This document shows, in pieces, positions 49,871 to 61,422 of a DNA stretch of 64,000 nucleotides. The notes beneath the pieces were generated by a model, which made no database searches, was not told where the DNA came from, and saw only the letters and a program-made list of their open reading frames with translations. Position 1 is the stretch's first letter. Each line of letters begins with the position of its first letter. The DNA lies in NCBI GenBank assembly GCA_921293015.1, contig OV121092.1, forward strand, positions 35,781,764 through 35,845,763, in the 5' to 3' direction. This DNA comes from Phorcus lineatus. Its lineage: Eukaryota; Mollusca; Gastropoda; Trochida; Trochidae. The translations under genes were made by a program, and so were the position numbers.

Positions 49871-50519
49871 AGAACTTTCTCCATAAACTAACCTACAAAC
49901 ATTTATGTGACCAATTAAAAAACAAAAACATTCACATAGTGGTATTATATAAACATGTTTTATATCTTAGGAGTAAATTGGTCAACGACATGTACATTTA
50001 CAATAACATTAATGTGTAAACGAACCAAGTAGCAGCAATGAGTAGGAATTCGAAAGAATGACGCCTTCGCCTGTAGAGTGCAAGTTAGATGTTTTGTAAA
50101 TTAATTGCACATCTACGCATAGAAAATCAAGCAGCACCTATTCATTTTGGCTCCACTAAAGTACATATTAATTGATGTAAAATGGTAGCACTTAATCGCA
50201 ATGAAGAAGCATTTCCACAAAACGGTTTACGGGTTTACTGTTTTATCAATTGCAGAAACAATACCCAGCATGCATGTGAAGCATGTATAAAAATTTTCAA
50301 TGAATGTCATTGCCATTCAACACTTTCTCACCTAACAGAAGTAGCTCTATCATAAATTCCTATACAACCTCTGTCTTCTGTTTCTCTGTCTAGAAATGTA
50401 GGGCACTGATTGGATGCAATCGAAGTTAGTTGTGCAATCAGCGACGTTGTTTTAAAAGTTATCAGCCAAAGAAACCTTTGTATTAAGAACTACTTCTGTT
50501 GTGAGAAAATGCATTCAGC

Positions 50520-51420
50520 ATGGCTCGAAGGAGACTCACTGAAGAGAGAAGATGGCACATTATTTGTATGCATTCAACCAGCATGTCTTGTAGAGCTATT
50601 TGACAACAGTATTATATATATTATTGTTGTAAGCCGCCTTGTCCAGAATCATCGCCAAACCAACCATGTAAAGGTCCGACCAAGACCAAGTCACCCGCGG
50701 AAGAATTCCCAAGTTGAGGACGTAATTAAGCACGTCACCGTTTGCAAGTGGTGTTCTAACGATGCTAAGGCTCCCCAACAGGCTCCTAAGCAACAGAACA
50801 CTCAGAAACCGTTAAAAGGCAATTGGTCTAAAGGCTAAGTGAGTGATTAAGCCGCCAGCTTTGACCAATTTTAATAAAACGGCTCGTTTGGAGTGGTGTG
50901 AGGCTCGAAAAACGAAGGTTCACAAGTCGGAAAAAGAGTTGCTTTTTTTGTTTCATGTCACAAATGGTTGCCATCGTGTTTGGAGAACCAATAACACCGG
51001 ATAACCGCTGAAAATTCACGCACCAGTCCCCTATGATGGTGGATAGGTTTTAGGATGGGGATGCATATTCCATGACTGTAAATTTGATTTGGTCACTGTT
51101 CAAGGAAATCTCAATGGTGACCATTCATTACATCCGGTAAATCCTTTGGCTTGTTTTAATGCAGTATCCAGTGGTGCGGATTGTAATTCCCGTTGTCATC
51201 ATCCTCGACTTGTGAATACTTTTTGCAGAATAACGCAATAACGAATCTGCCATTGTCTGCCATGAGCCCGAATCTAAATCCGCTGAAACACATTTGGGAC
51301 ATCATTTGGCGTCGACAGCAAGCACTGGAGATTAAGCCAGTTTGCAAGCAGCTTTAAATCGTGAGTGGCAGCAACTACCCCGGACACACACGAGGAGAAA
51401 ACTCGCAAAAAATTAACAAA
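50520..51420 (+). pseudogene. Tc1/mariner transposase, nearly full length but decayed, in the lectin D intron
   Basis: The frame opens MARRRLTEERRWHII at 50520 (HTH), then VVSRLVQNHRQTNHVKVRPR (linker). After damage come VLGWGCIFHDCKFDLVTVQG (about 51047-51120, the WGC/WGG catalytic-core block) and NLNPLKHIWDIIWRRQQ (about 51270, last catalytic region). Several frameshifts and stops separate these pieces, so it cannot make a functional enzyme. It is closest in style to the fragment at 7413. Terminal inverted repeats were not resolved. Confidence 0.8.
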
Positions 51421-52189
51421 AATGAAAACTTCACAATGCTAATTTTAATATTTTTGTTCAAAGATTAAATTTTTATACCATTTCCAGAGAGTTGCAAACA
51501 TTAATAAGGTTTATTTGCAAGATAATGCGTAACATATGATTTGCTGTCCATGCTGATAAAAAACGTAGATTACCTGCCAAAAATTACGTTGGAAGCTAAG
51601 TCGAATGGCATGTAAAAAGTGAGTTTAAAAAACTTTACAGCTGATTAAAATTTGCATTATCTTTCTCGTTCGTCACTTCTGAATTGGATAATTTTAATAC
51701 GCCAGTCACTTTGACTTGCCTGGAAGGTCTTGCTGCATTTGCTGTACCTTTTGTGTGATTGTCACTAAGGCTTGTGCAACGGATCGTATCGTTACTATGA
51801 GAAATCATATGAGATTTGCAAAATTTCGCTGAAAACGGCGCTTCACTCAGAGGACGAAATTTTGACTTTTTGAAGGCAAGGTTTAACTTCGGCTGTGGTG
51901 CAATTTAAAGCCATGCGGGGGAAAATGACTTGAAGCATGCTTGAGGTAAGATGCATCACACGTGACGGTACATGGAAAGACAGAAAAATACGACCACGAC
52001 TACTTACTACTTTTTGAAAAAAGAATAAAACTTAAACCCTCGTCTTACATGCAGACCAAATATAAGTAAATATATCTCCCAAACCCCAAGTTTTAAAGGT
52101 CATGTTTTAATTCTTGCTCAGTAGATAAGCCCTGTATATGAACATTACTTTTGACCCGTTGAGGTACTGTACCCGTGACACATACTTAC
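51421..52189. other. Lectin D intron, no recognised element
   Basis: The sequence just before the exon (about 51.9-52.19 kb) resembles the matching flanks of lectins A, B and C (14.5-14.8, 24.4-24.7 and 34.8-35.06 kb). Nothing else is recognised. Confidence 0.5.
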
Positions 52190-52622
52190 TATAATCGGCT
52201 GTGTGAATGGGATCTATTGCTTGAATCTTAGTGTCAGTGTCAAAATGGACGACTCTTCCGTTTGCAGTACCCTCACAGTCAGTGGCTGCCTCAGAGTAAT
52301 TTTGTTGTTGTTACAAACCGGACACACAACCCGACAGATTTTAATTCTTGATACCCTGGGTAACATGGAGACGAAACTGTGGAGAAAACAAAAATATATC
52401 ATCCCACACGAATTTTGATTTTTGATGTGTCTCTGAAACTTTAATGAAGTATGGCTAAACCACAAAGATAAGACATGATTCAAGTTTGAGTGTGTAAGTG
52501 TTGTAGAAGAAGGGCACACAGGGTTCCACGCACATCAGTGCACAGGATAGATGGGTAGATGTGGTCAGAGAACCAGCAGTGTTCTTCAGAACTGTACTCT
52601 GGAACATGAGTCTGAAGAACAT

Positions 52623-53689
52623 CTGGAGAGCGTTAAACTCAGTCATCTTAGCATCTTAGTTCTGATTACACTAAATAAAGTCTTCTGCAAAGCTCCACTG
52701 CAGAGTTATATTAATTTGATATTCACCCACTAGTAAAAATGCTATTAACAATGATCAACAATGTTTTTTTATGTTTTCAGCAATCTTTGACACAGGTGTA
52801 GCAGTCTGTGAACTGCAAGGAATCGCCATCGAGAAATGATCAGCAGTAAACAGCAAGAATAATCAATACTGAAAAGGGATTATCTGCTTCAGAACATCAA
52901 GGAAGATTGGAACATCAAGATCAATTTACATGATAATGTATCTTTTTTATTTCACATTTGGTGATTCAATAATTAATATTAAGACCTATAAGTTTCACAT
53001 GGCATCCCGAAGGTCATTGTGTCCTCGGAAATATTTCATAACTGTTTGATAATTATTCTGCTCAACATCAAGGACGATTTAGTTTTTTCTCCATGAAAAT
53101 GTTCATGTTTAATTCAAACAGAATGACAAAATGTTAAATATCAAGTCAAGCGGGTCTATCTTTCAGGGCTTTTAAAAGTATTCTTATCAATAATTAATGA
53201 CTGTTTAATAATTATTCTGCTATAAGACATTAACAAAGACATATTCATCTACTTTCATACATCCACCAAGTGAATCATCTATCATATGTTCACCATGTAT
53301 GCAAACCTTAGTACTTGTACCTAAAATGTTGTGTTTATTCACGCAATTTCGAAGCTGTTATTCAAAATCCTGCTTTTCTTCTTTGGTTTATGCTTATAGT
53401 TGAATATGTTTTTATTATTGTTAGAGTCTTGATATTGTTTTAAATTTGCAAATTTTATCTGGATAAACTAAGAAGCATTCTAGAAACATAAGGAAAACAA
53501 GCGTATTTCCATGGATGAACAGCTTCTTTTTTTACAAAAGGCTACCACTACCTACATGTTTATTGCATAAAAGGTAGTCCTTGTTATGTTTTAGTAAGTA
53601 GCATTTTCTGCACTTGATCCAAACAGATATCGAAATTATTTGTTGCCGTTATCCAACCAAAAGGATGTTCAATGTTTGATTATAATTTA
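52623..53689. other. Non-coding, diverged copy of lectin upstream DNA
   Basis: From about 53.0 kb the sequence follows 15.8-16.3 kb (for example tgtttgataattattctgctcaacatcaaggacgattt), so it is an older copy of the same intergenic unit. No gene. Confidence 0.6.
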
Positions 53690-55935
53690 TTTACCACTAT
53701 TTGGGCACATGGAGAGGAAAAGAGGCGCTGTGATGAATTAATTAATTTTTAAATAATAAATCAATCCTTTTAATTGACAATGTGAATATTTTCATCTTTC
53801 TTTTTTTGTTAACCATCTGAAATATTCACTTCAAAATATTTGACTTGTTAAGTGCAAGTGATGTTGAAATGAATGAAAATAATATGATACTTGATTAACT
53901 AGGATCATCTTGCAAGGCAATCGATCGTTATTAATGAAGAACTGTAATTTGACATGCTTTGTCAAATCAATAGGTGATTCCGAAAGAAGGTTTATTACCA
54001 ATTTCAAGGCTAACAGAAACAATAACTATAATAATCATTTTAATGTTGTTGAAATTTAAGGTAAGGTTTTGAAAACACACAAAATAAAAATCAATCATAT
54101 GTCAACTAATATACTATTCTTGCTCTACGATTGTGCAGACTGAAGTTTTAATAATTATTGCCAGCTAGTACATAATCTTAAAACCGGAAGTGGTGTGCTG
54201 TGATCAGCAAGATACATGAGTTGGCCTATGCTTCTTAACATGTTCAAAATCAACGACAAAAATTAAACGTATGTAAGGCGTGAACAATGATTATGGTTGG
54301 CAATGTGTCTGGTCAGAGAAGCTCTGTGCACCTCTTGAAAGAATTTCGGTTATAATAAATATTTTATTTTTTTTGTGCATCTTAAGAAATGTCCGATTTC
54401 AAGAACGGATAAACTGAGAAACGTTTGATACTCGTTTGGACTCAGTACATAGACATTAACTTTGGAATTGTTTAAGTAAAACTGGTGCCAATGGGAAAAT
54501 GTATTGAATGTTAAAAGCAATGTATCTTTATGTTAAATCTTGTGTAAAATGTGGCTGTGACGTAACAGATTACTTAGATTGTCCGGGCAGGGCTGTATTG
54601 AGAGTCAATTATTATTTTCATTTTTTATCAATGAACTGTACTACGATATTATGCAGAATGGATACCATATTGACAATTGTTCCCAGACATGTTAGAAATA
54701 TTCATATTCCTATTTGCAGACGATGATATTCTGGTCTCTGAAACAGTAATTGGATTGCAAAACCAGTAAACTATCCTTCCATTTGTGTCTTAGAGCAAAG
54801 AAGGCTTTGATTTATGTTTTATCTATTTCACATTAATGTGGGGTCTTATCTCCTGATATATTTTTCAATTTTTTTGATGGCCACATACAGCCAATAAGAT
54901 ATACGAATAAAATCTATTTCACAGAATCTATTATCAAAACAACAGTTGACAGCATTTCTAACAATTGTGACATCTACAGCTATGTACGTAACGTATGCAC
55001 AAAACCCCCGCTTTAATTTTTGAAATGTAAATTTATATAAAACTAATGTGTATTGCATATTATGTAATTAATTCTAGTATGAATAACATGAAAATGCAAC
55101 TTTCCAGTATATGGGCCGGAGGCCTTGAACACAATAAACGTTGTTTTGTCTGGTCTTACTTATTGTTCTGTAGTTCATAACATAATTCCTTATTGCAATG
55201 TTTTGTATTGGCCCTTGGTTTGCTCTTGCCTTATTAACATAGCCTGCTCACCACTTGAAATTCTCATGTATCTTGTAGTCACAACTGATTATTTCCCTTT
55301 CTTCTTCCGTCTCGGCTAGATCACAAACGGCTGGTTTTTCAAAGAATCGGCAGACTGTTTGCTCACACTCTAGGACTTTTTCATCATATGTATGTCACAA
55401 CCGATCACTTCCGTTGCTTCCTTTAGTATACTTACCTTGGCATTGATTAACAAAAAGGAATCTGGACCGTTTATAGACCAGTGGATTAGGGATGAGTAGC
55501 GCAAATTAAAACAAATCTTAGTCTCCAGATACCTTCAGAGATTAATCATGATATGTGATATTAATATTCTGTGTTTCTTAAACTGTAGTTCAATTTTGAA
55601 CAACATCAAAACGATTGTTCGGGTCATTGATTCTGTGAGCTTTGAAGTTGTTAATGAATCTCGGAATCACCTATTGATTTGACAACGCCTGTCAAAATAC
55701 AGCTCTTGATTATGTTTGCTTACTACGATTGATTGCCTTACAAAATGATCACGGTTATTCAAGTGATCAGACTATTTTCATTTCGTCTTAACATCACTTT
55801 CGCTTAAGTAGCCAAATATTTTGAAGTGAATAATCCGGATGTTGACAATAATGACGTACGAAAATATTTACATTGTCAATAAACTGGATTGATTTATTAT
55901 TTTGAGGTTAATTACTTCATCAAACAAGCGTCTTA
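53690..55935. repeat. Long inverted repeat in the D-E intergenic unit
   Basis: The left arm (about 53690-54080) pairs with the right arm (about 55600-55935). It shares gataataaatcaatcc-like, ttgacaatgtgaatatttt and ttcacttcaaaatatttg blocks in opposite orientation. It is homologous to the inverted repeat at 17190-18996, with a longer spacer containing a LINE fragment. Confidence 0.75.
54500..54800 (+). pseudogene. LINE reverse transcriptase fragment inside the inverted-repeat spacer
   Basis: The frame reads LKAMYLYVKSCVKCGCDVTD followed by YLDCP, then, in a shifted frame, IFIFLFADDDILVSETVIGL with the catalytic FADD. The stretch between is scrambled. It belongs to a different LINE family from those at 7.7 and 23 kb. 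Lectin units A and B lack it, so it entered this unit separately. Confidence 0.6.
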
Positions 55936-57160
55936 TTACCTCTGTATTGAAATATAAGCTTCAAGACTTGTAACCACATTTCTCAATAGGATTTTTAAAA
56001 TCCTTTCTGGTCAAGTGAGATAAATGCCCATTACAAAAGTTAATTGCCGGCACTACTTTTCAAAATGACGTAGACGTCCAATACTTTTACACTTCGTATT
56101 TTCGTATCCTTATCATATTCTGATAATAACTTCAGGAAAAACAAAGTTGCTAAGAAAGCTATTTTAAACTAGAAATGCGTAGATAAGAATGTACTGTAAT
56201 TGTCAGTATGTTGACATTCGAGATTGTCAAATATTTTCTGTTGGAAATTGACTTTTCACTTTACAAGGAAAATAAATTAAAAAAAGACTTCATCCTCACT
56301 TTCAAAAAATATTTTAATCAAAGATCTTAAATACGTTTGATCCTTTAAGCATGTCAAACTTGGACCCCATTTCCCAGTTTTTTTAAAATACATATTTAAG
56401 TTCATATAAATATTTTAGAAAAATAAAAGATTTTTGGTTATACAAAATACAAAACAAATAATTGCAGCTTTACTCAATACCAAAGGATTTGGTTAAGCAG
56501 CAGCTGACCTTCATGATTTTAAAGGTAAAGTCAAAACCCGATTAAGTAAAGTTCAGTAGAATAACGTAGACTAACTATCTAAGAAAAGGCTTTTGAACTA
56601 GTTTAGGGGCATTGAGCAACAGTTGATGGTCCTTTGGAGGGACTCTTTGTATGACTTTACCCATCTCAGATAGGGTAATTGATATATTAAATACCTACCA
56701 CATAGTTAATAGTGAACATTACCAGGATGGTCCACATACTTTTACCTAAATACCTAAACTCATCGGTAAATTTAGTGTTTTTCAAAGCAAAGTTAGTAAA
56801 GGTAGGCCAAAATCCCCCCCTTGTACATAATAACGAAGGGTTGCGAAGAAGTAGCGAAAAGTGATGCTTGTCACAAAATGAGTTAAACATATGGACTTGT
56901 ACTATGAAAGAAGGAAATTTATTCAAATTTAATCGTAAAATAAACAAATTTAAAAATACATTTACCACTGCGCTATTCCACCCCCTCTTAACATTATCAA
57001 TAATTACTCATATAAATTATATCATATAAAAATGTATGTGTTCATCTTACATCAAAACTTAAGGCACAAATGAAATACTAAAGTTCTGAACTAGATTTGA
57101 TTAAAGTTTTGACATTACATTACACATATTGAACTTATTGAAAGACTATGATGCTATTGC
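55936..57160. other. Non-coding, diverged copy of 19-21 kb
   Basis: It follows the copy 1 intergenic DNA in order (for example attaccaggatggtccacatac at about 56712 and 20231). No gene recognised. Confidence 0.6.
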
Positions 57161-57169
57161 TACAATCAC

Positions 57170-57640
57170 AAAAAGACTTTTTCCCAATAAGTCACTTAAC
57201 CATTACACATATTGACAAACAAAAGCAGTTGATGTGCTGGTTCATTACTGGTGTTGGCAACTTTCTGTTATGACCAGAAAGTGGATGTCCAACAGGCTTC
57301 GAATGCAGAGAATTTCAGCCAAAACATCAGTGAAACACTCTTATGACAACATCTTGACTACAATTAGGAGGATGAAACCGTTCGCTAACACTGCAAGATG
57401 GGTCACATACCTCAAGAGGCAGAACAGCATCAATTCCCTCGACTGGCTAAGTATAGTCCATATCTTAACCCAATCGAGCACGTCTGGGGTACGATTGTTA
57501 CGTGTATTTATCAGAGAATCAGCCTATCATAAACACTCTAGAAGTCAAATAGGCCATTAAAGACGAATGAACAAATATGCCCATACATTTCTTTTGGCTG
57601 ATACATGCACTACTGATGCTCCAGTTCAAAGAGGCTATGT
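57170..57640 (+). pseudogene. Tc1-like transposase 3' remnant, D-E unit
   Basis: Near 57464-57495 the plus strand reads YLNPIEHVWGTI, close to the Tc1 consensus and better preserved than the related remnants at 21.4 and 31.7 kb. Upstream pieces are out of frame. It marks the same ancient insertion as in the A/B/C units. Confidence 0.65.
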
Positions 57641-57829
57641 GTGTCGTTCCCATTTCAACACTAAAACTATTGATTGAAAGAACATTTTGTTGACATGTCT
57701 TTACAAAAATATTTATAATTTTTGTACAACTGATTTTACAGATAAAATTTTCTTACACTAATGCTTTCCATACTCTACATTGTCCTTTTTCTTTTTTTTC
57801 TTTTACTTAAAATTTTTACAGCGGTTTTG

Positions 57830-58640
57830 AATACTAAAAAAAAATCGAAGTACCGAAAGGACATAATTTTAAAAAAAAGTACATAAGGGGTATTAGACTA
57901 TGTTGCTGAACATCCAAAGAGAATCAAATCAACCTGATATTTTTTATCACCAGTGTGTGCATGGTTTTGTTCAATCCAGTTTAAAACTTTCTGCCAAAAG
58001 TGTTTATTAAAATTCCAAAAAGATGGAGAATAGACTCAGGCTCCCTTCAATAAAATGTGCAGAGGTTATTTGCATCTTGATTTAGGATCAGGAGTGGTCT
58101 GAAATGGTTTTATAAAAATATCACTCAAATTTGCTTAATCAGAGGTTTTCTTCTTCCCATTTTTCAATTATCTTAAATTTTTCATCACCTTTTTTTTAAT
58201 TGGAAATAGTATTTTTTAAAATCCTTTTTTTACATGAGAGAAGATTTTTTAAACATTAACCTATATAATTGTTCAATAACACCTCAGGATTTTTTTTTCA
58301 ATGCATGTAGCTTTGAGATATTTTCTTATTGCTTTGACAATTCCAAAATCTCTATAAAATTTATTTTGTAATATTTTCCACAGAATTGTTTAAGGTTTCC
58401 ATCATCATTCATTAGGCCATTAATACAAACAATGTTATGGTCATGAATCTTCCTGTTGTACAACGATTTGCCATTTATAGTTGTGTTTCTGTTATAAAAG
58501 AGTTGTTCCCGAAAGAAGTCTTCATAAGTAATTGGTCTATTATGCTCTGCATTGTCACCAACATGCACTGTTGCATACATCCATCAAGTAAGTCACATTA
58601 CAATCATCATTCATTTACTGATCATTTTTGAAAACCACAC
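57830..58640 (-). pseudogene. Decayed L1/Tx1-like LINE 3' region
   Basis: On the minus strand the frame 58326-58580 reads ITYEDFFREQLFYNRNTTI, GKSLYNRKIHDHNI and CINGLMNDDGNL. This is similar to the region following the reverse transcriptase in L1/Tx1-type elements. Further downstream, in broken frames, NLCTFY and REPESILHLF match the C-terminal Cys/His segment. Multiple stops are present. Family assignment rests on remembered motif spacing only. Confidence 0.5.
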
Positions 58641-59112
58641 CGCATTTTAAATGTAATTAAGGGCGTAACTTTGAATTTTACCATCAGCATATCAATCTTT
58701 ATTAGCATGAGAGTATACTTAAGGCATTAAAGAAGATTAACCCTTTCAGTGCATATACAATGCCTTATACATTGCTAAAAGATTAATAAAGCGGCTAGCG
58801 GTGCATCTTACAATAGGAACATGCCAAATAAACCAATTCTTGTTTTGTCTGGTCCGTGCATGAGGACAGCTGATTATTCCATGGATACGTTGGAAAATAT
58901 CAAATCACAAGTTCACAAATATACGGGGTACTAATGGAGCAATATTGATCAACCCATTGGCATTTTTTCCACCAAGCAATGACAACGCAGTTGTTATATG
59001 GGTTGGTTTGGAGCCCAGTTGTTGTCAGTGACAGCTACCCCATCAGTCCAACGGAAGTCGCCCCGACTGTACATTGATTCATCATTAAGTCCAATGTAGA
59101 AATCAGTACCAT

Positions 59113-61422
59113 CTGTTAAAGAAAATAATTAAATCTTTAATGATTAATGGATTCTAATGATTATTTAAATTTATTTTTTTCAGCTTGCATCATTGAAATA
59201 AAAAATATAGGTTTTGGTGCCACATTGCCATTAAACCAATCAAAATTTCGAATTGGACAATCGACTGTAGCTTTGGAGATGAGAGAGCTGACACTGAAAT
59301 ATATGTGGCAAGTGTATTTGTTTGTAAAAAAAAAATTAATATCACTACAATCTCTCTCTTTCAGTGTTATTAGTATTAAGCATATCAGGGTTAACCCCAT
59401 AGAGTTTGTTCTAAGTACAGTCACATTATACCCAATCGTCTCAGCCAAATTGTCCTACTTACTGCAAGCACTTTTCAAATCATTCGGGTTCTTTCTGACA
59501 AGGAATAACAGACAGAGAGACAAAAAGTGTAGAAATGAGGTTGATATAATGTTAATGCCAAAATACAAGTCATTTTTGTAAAATCAAAGTACAACAGGTA
59601 AAATATTCAATTTGAATTACCAGGTACCGTGGCCTAGTGGATAGCACACTGAACTGTAAACCCTATGGTCAAGGGTTCCAATCCAGCTGGAGGCATTCAA
59701 ATCCTTTTGTTAATTTAATGTAATCTTCTAAGCCTCACTATCAGATCAGCTGGACACATGACTTCATTGCACCCGAATTTCATGCGTTTACTGCTTTTCA
59801 TGTATAGTGTGCTGCCTGTTTGCAAAGTTCCATATTGAAACACAAATGTACCTTGTCTTGTATTATTACTATTGTATGATATTTGAATGAACTGTTATTA
59901 GGGTTGTTACTTTTAAGTATGTTTAACAATATAATTGTGATATTTAGATACAAGGGTGCTGTTTGAAGTTTGAAGCTGAAATGCACTGACAAATTTGTAG
60001 TAGAATAACGGGTAATTTTGAGGTACTTTATTCGATAATGTAAGGTGCTTTTTTGTCAATTTGGAATATTTATGCTAAAAGTGTTTAATTTGTTGGATTC
60101 GTAACGAAAAGAATTATTTTGTTTCTTTTAGTTCCTTTAACCTCATCGATGGATGTGTCAAGTCAACGCCTTAACGTCAGTGACTTCTGGAATTATTGAC
60201 AAAACGTGTATTCGTTTCTAATGATTAAATCCCTGTCGATGTGATTCTAGACTTGTGTTCTTGCATCTACATATAAATCACCCACAGAGTATGCTTATCG
60301 TTACATGTTAATTTATAAATATGAATTGTCAAAAAGTTGAAGGTTACAATATAGATTATTCAAATAAGTTAAACAATATCAAATGGGTTCAAAAGGCTAG
60401 CTAAAATGTTATTAAATTCTTGATCAAATGGTAATCAGTCATGTTTTGATGGCAATTCCTTGATGAATTTGGTTGAACAAAAATTGGAGAACAAAAGCAC
60501 AGCAGAATAACGGCAATGGCATTGGTAGAGGTGCTTTCTAACAGCTGGCCTCTATTCTCTTCTAGAAATATCAGGGATGTGAAATCTTCCCACTGCAAGG
60601 TGAAACCCATCGAGCTAGACTTTATCCACTTTCTACCTTGGCCTCATCGGTAACAAAACCTGTGTAACAAAGCGGTAATACCTAACGTGACTACGAGTTA
60701 CCCCCTTACTAGATGCTAGCCTACAGCAAGTGACATTGCCTTTACATTTGAAACATACATCCAGCCTCGACACCCTATAAGAAGGTTTGCAGTGTTTAAC
60801 CAAGAATACCAAGAATCTATAACCTTTGACGTCATGCACTGGTTTTCTCCTCTTTGAAATTATTTTTTATTTACTCTTATCGATGAATTGAATGAATAAA
60901 AAAAATGAATAAGAGAATATCATTGTTATATTCTGATATTTTAACGACAATCAAACGAACAAGGCAGATCAAAACATTCATTCATCTATCATACATTAGG
61001 TTGATTAAAACGTACTTAAAAGGCCAGGTATTTCGAAACCATTATCTTGTTAAAGTTTAACAGACAAATCCCATTTTTTGTGACTTGCTGTCTAAGAATA
61101 TTGGCATTTTGCAAATAAGGTATAGGATATTTCGTCATATCACGAGCACGATGATTATGTAACCCACGTTTCGTAACAAATGAAAGTTATCAAGTGTTTA
61201 GAATGTTATTGTTTATGATTCCTGTAAATTTCATTGATGTAATTACGCGTCTTTTTCATGTAACACAAAACTATTTTAATTGTTGAAGATCCAGTTTCTG
61301 ATTAAACACTTTAATAACAAACATTTTGCGATGATTTTGTTTGAAACCGGATACATTTCTATGAGAAACGTTATTCAAAATTTAAAATAAATAATAGTTT
61401 CACACTGAGCTATGCCGCCATC
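59113..61422. other. Lectin E intron, paralogous to the D and unit 0 introns
   Basis: No gene; the 144-codon frame at 59147-59581 lies in intron DNA and is not conserved in the D paralogue near 45.7 kb. Similarity to D and unit 0 continues to about 61390 and stops about 33 bp before the satellite array. Confidence 0.6.
59628..59705 (+). mobile_element. tRNA-like SINE head (tRNA-Arg-like)
   Basis: The sequence ccgtggcctagtggatagc provides an A-box-like segment, and ggttccaatcc about 40 nt downstream is a B box with one change from consensus. The presumed acceptor stem ends do not pair, so this is a tRNA-derived repeat or tRNA pseudogene, not a functional tRNA. The 3' extent is not determined. 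Confidence 0.5.

Larger units (their letters stand above)
45461..52622 (-). pseudogene. Lectin D: C-type lectin pseudogene, all three exons damaged
   Basis: The CTLD C-terminal exon remnant, 45461-45633, reads FRWTDGTAVTDNNWAPKQP, NCVVISPWRAF, QWIDLYC, YICEIVN and TGA; its upstream third, with the acceptor, is replaced by unrelated DNA. The CTLD N-terminal exon, 52190-52376, is 187 bp: two bases are lost after VCRRFVTTTK-like sequence (CVRFVTTTK), giving a frameshift and TGA before the conserved DCE, although both splice sites remain. The PAN-like exon, about 52497-52622, keeps HLSCALMCVEPCVPFFYN but lacks the downstream half (the TKQCLLSD part). The intron is large and holds Tc1 elements. 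The order and strand match the intact loci. Confidence 0.8.

Noticed and set aside
52551..52733. Plus-strand frame beginning MGRCGQRTSS (also 15612-15824)
   Set aside because: Antisense of the PAN-like exon; its conservation follows the exon, not this frame.
59147..59581. 144-codon plus-strand frame
   Set aside because: It lies in the lectin E intron, antisense to the gene; the paralogous stretch in lectin D (45.7 kb) is not open.
59628..59705. Functional tRNA gene
   Set aside because: A- and B-box-like segments are present but the acceptor stem does not pair and the B box is changed; better read as a tRNA-derived repeat.
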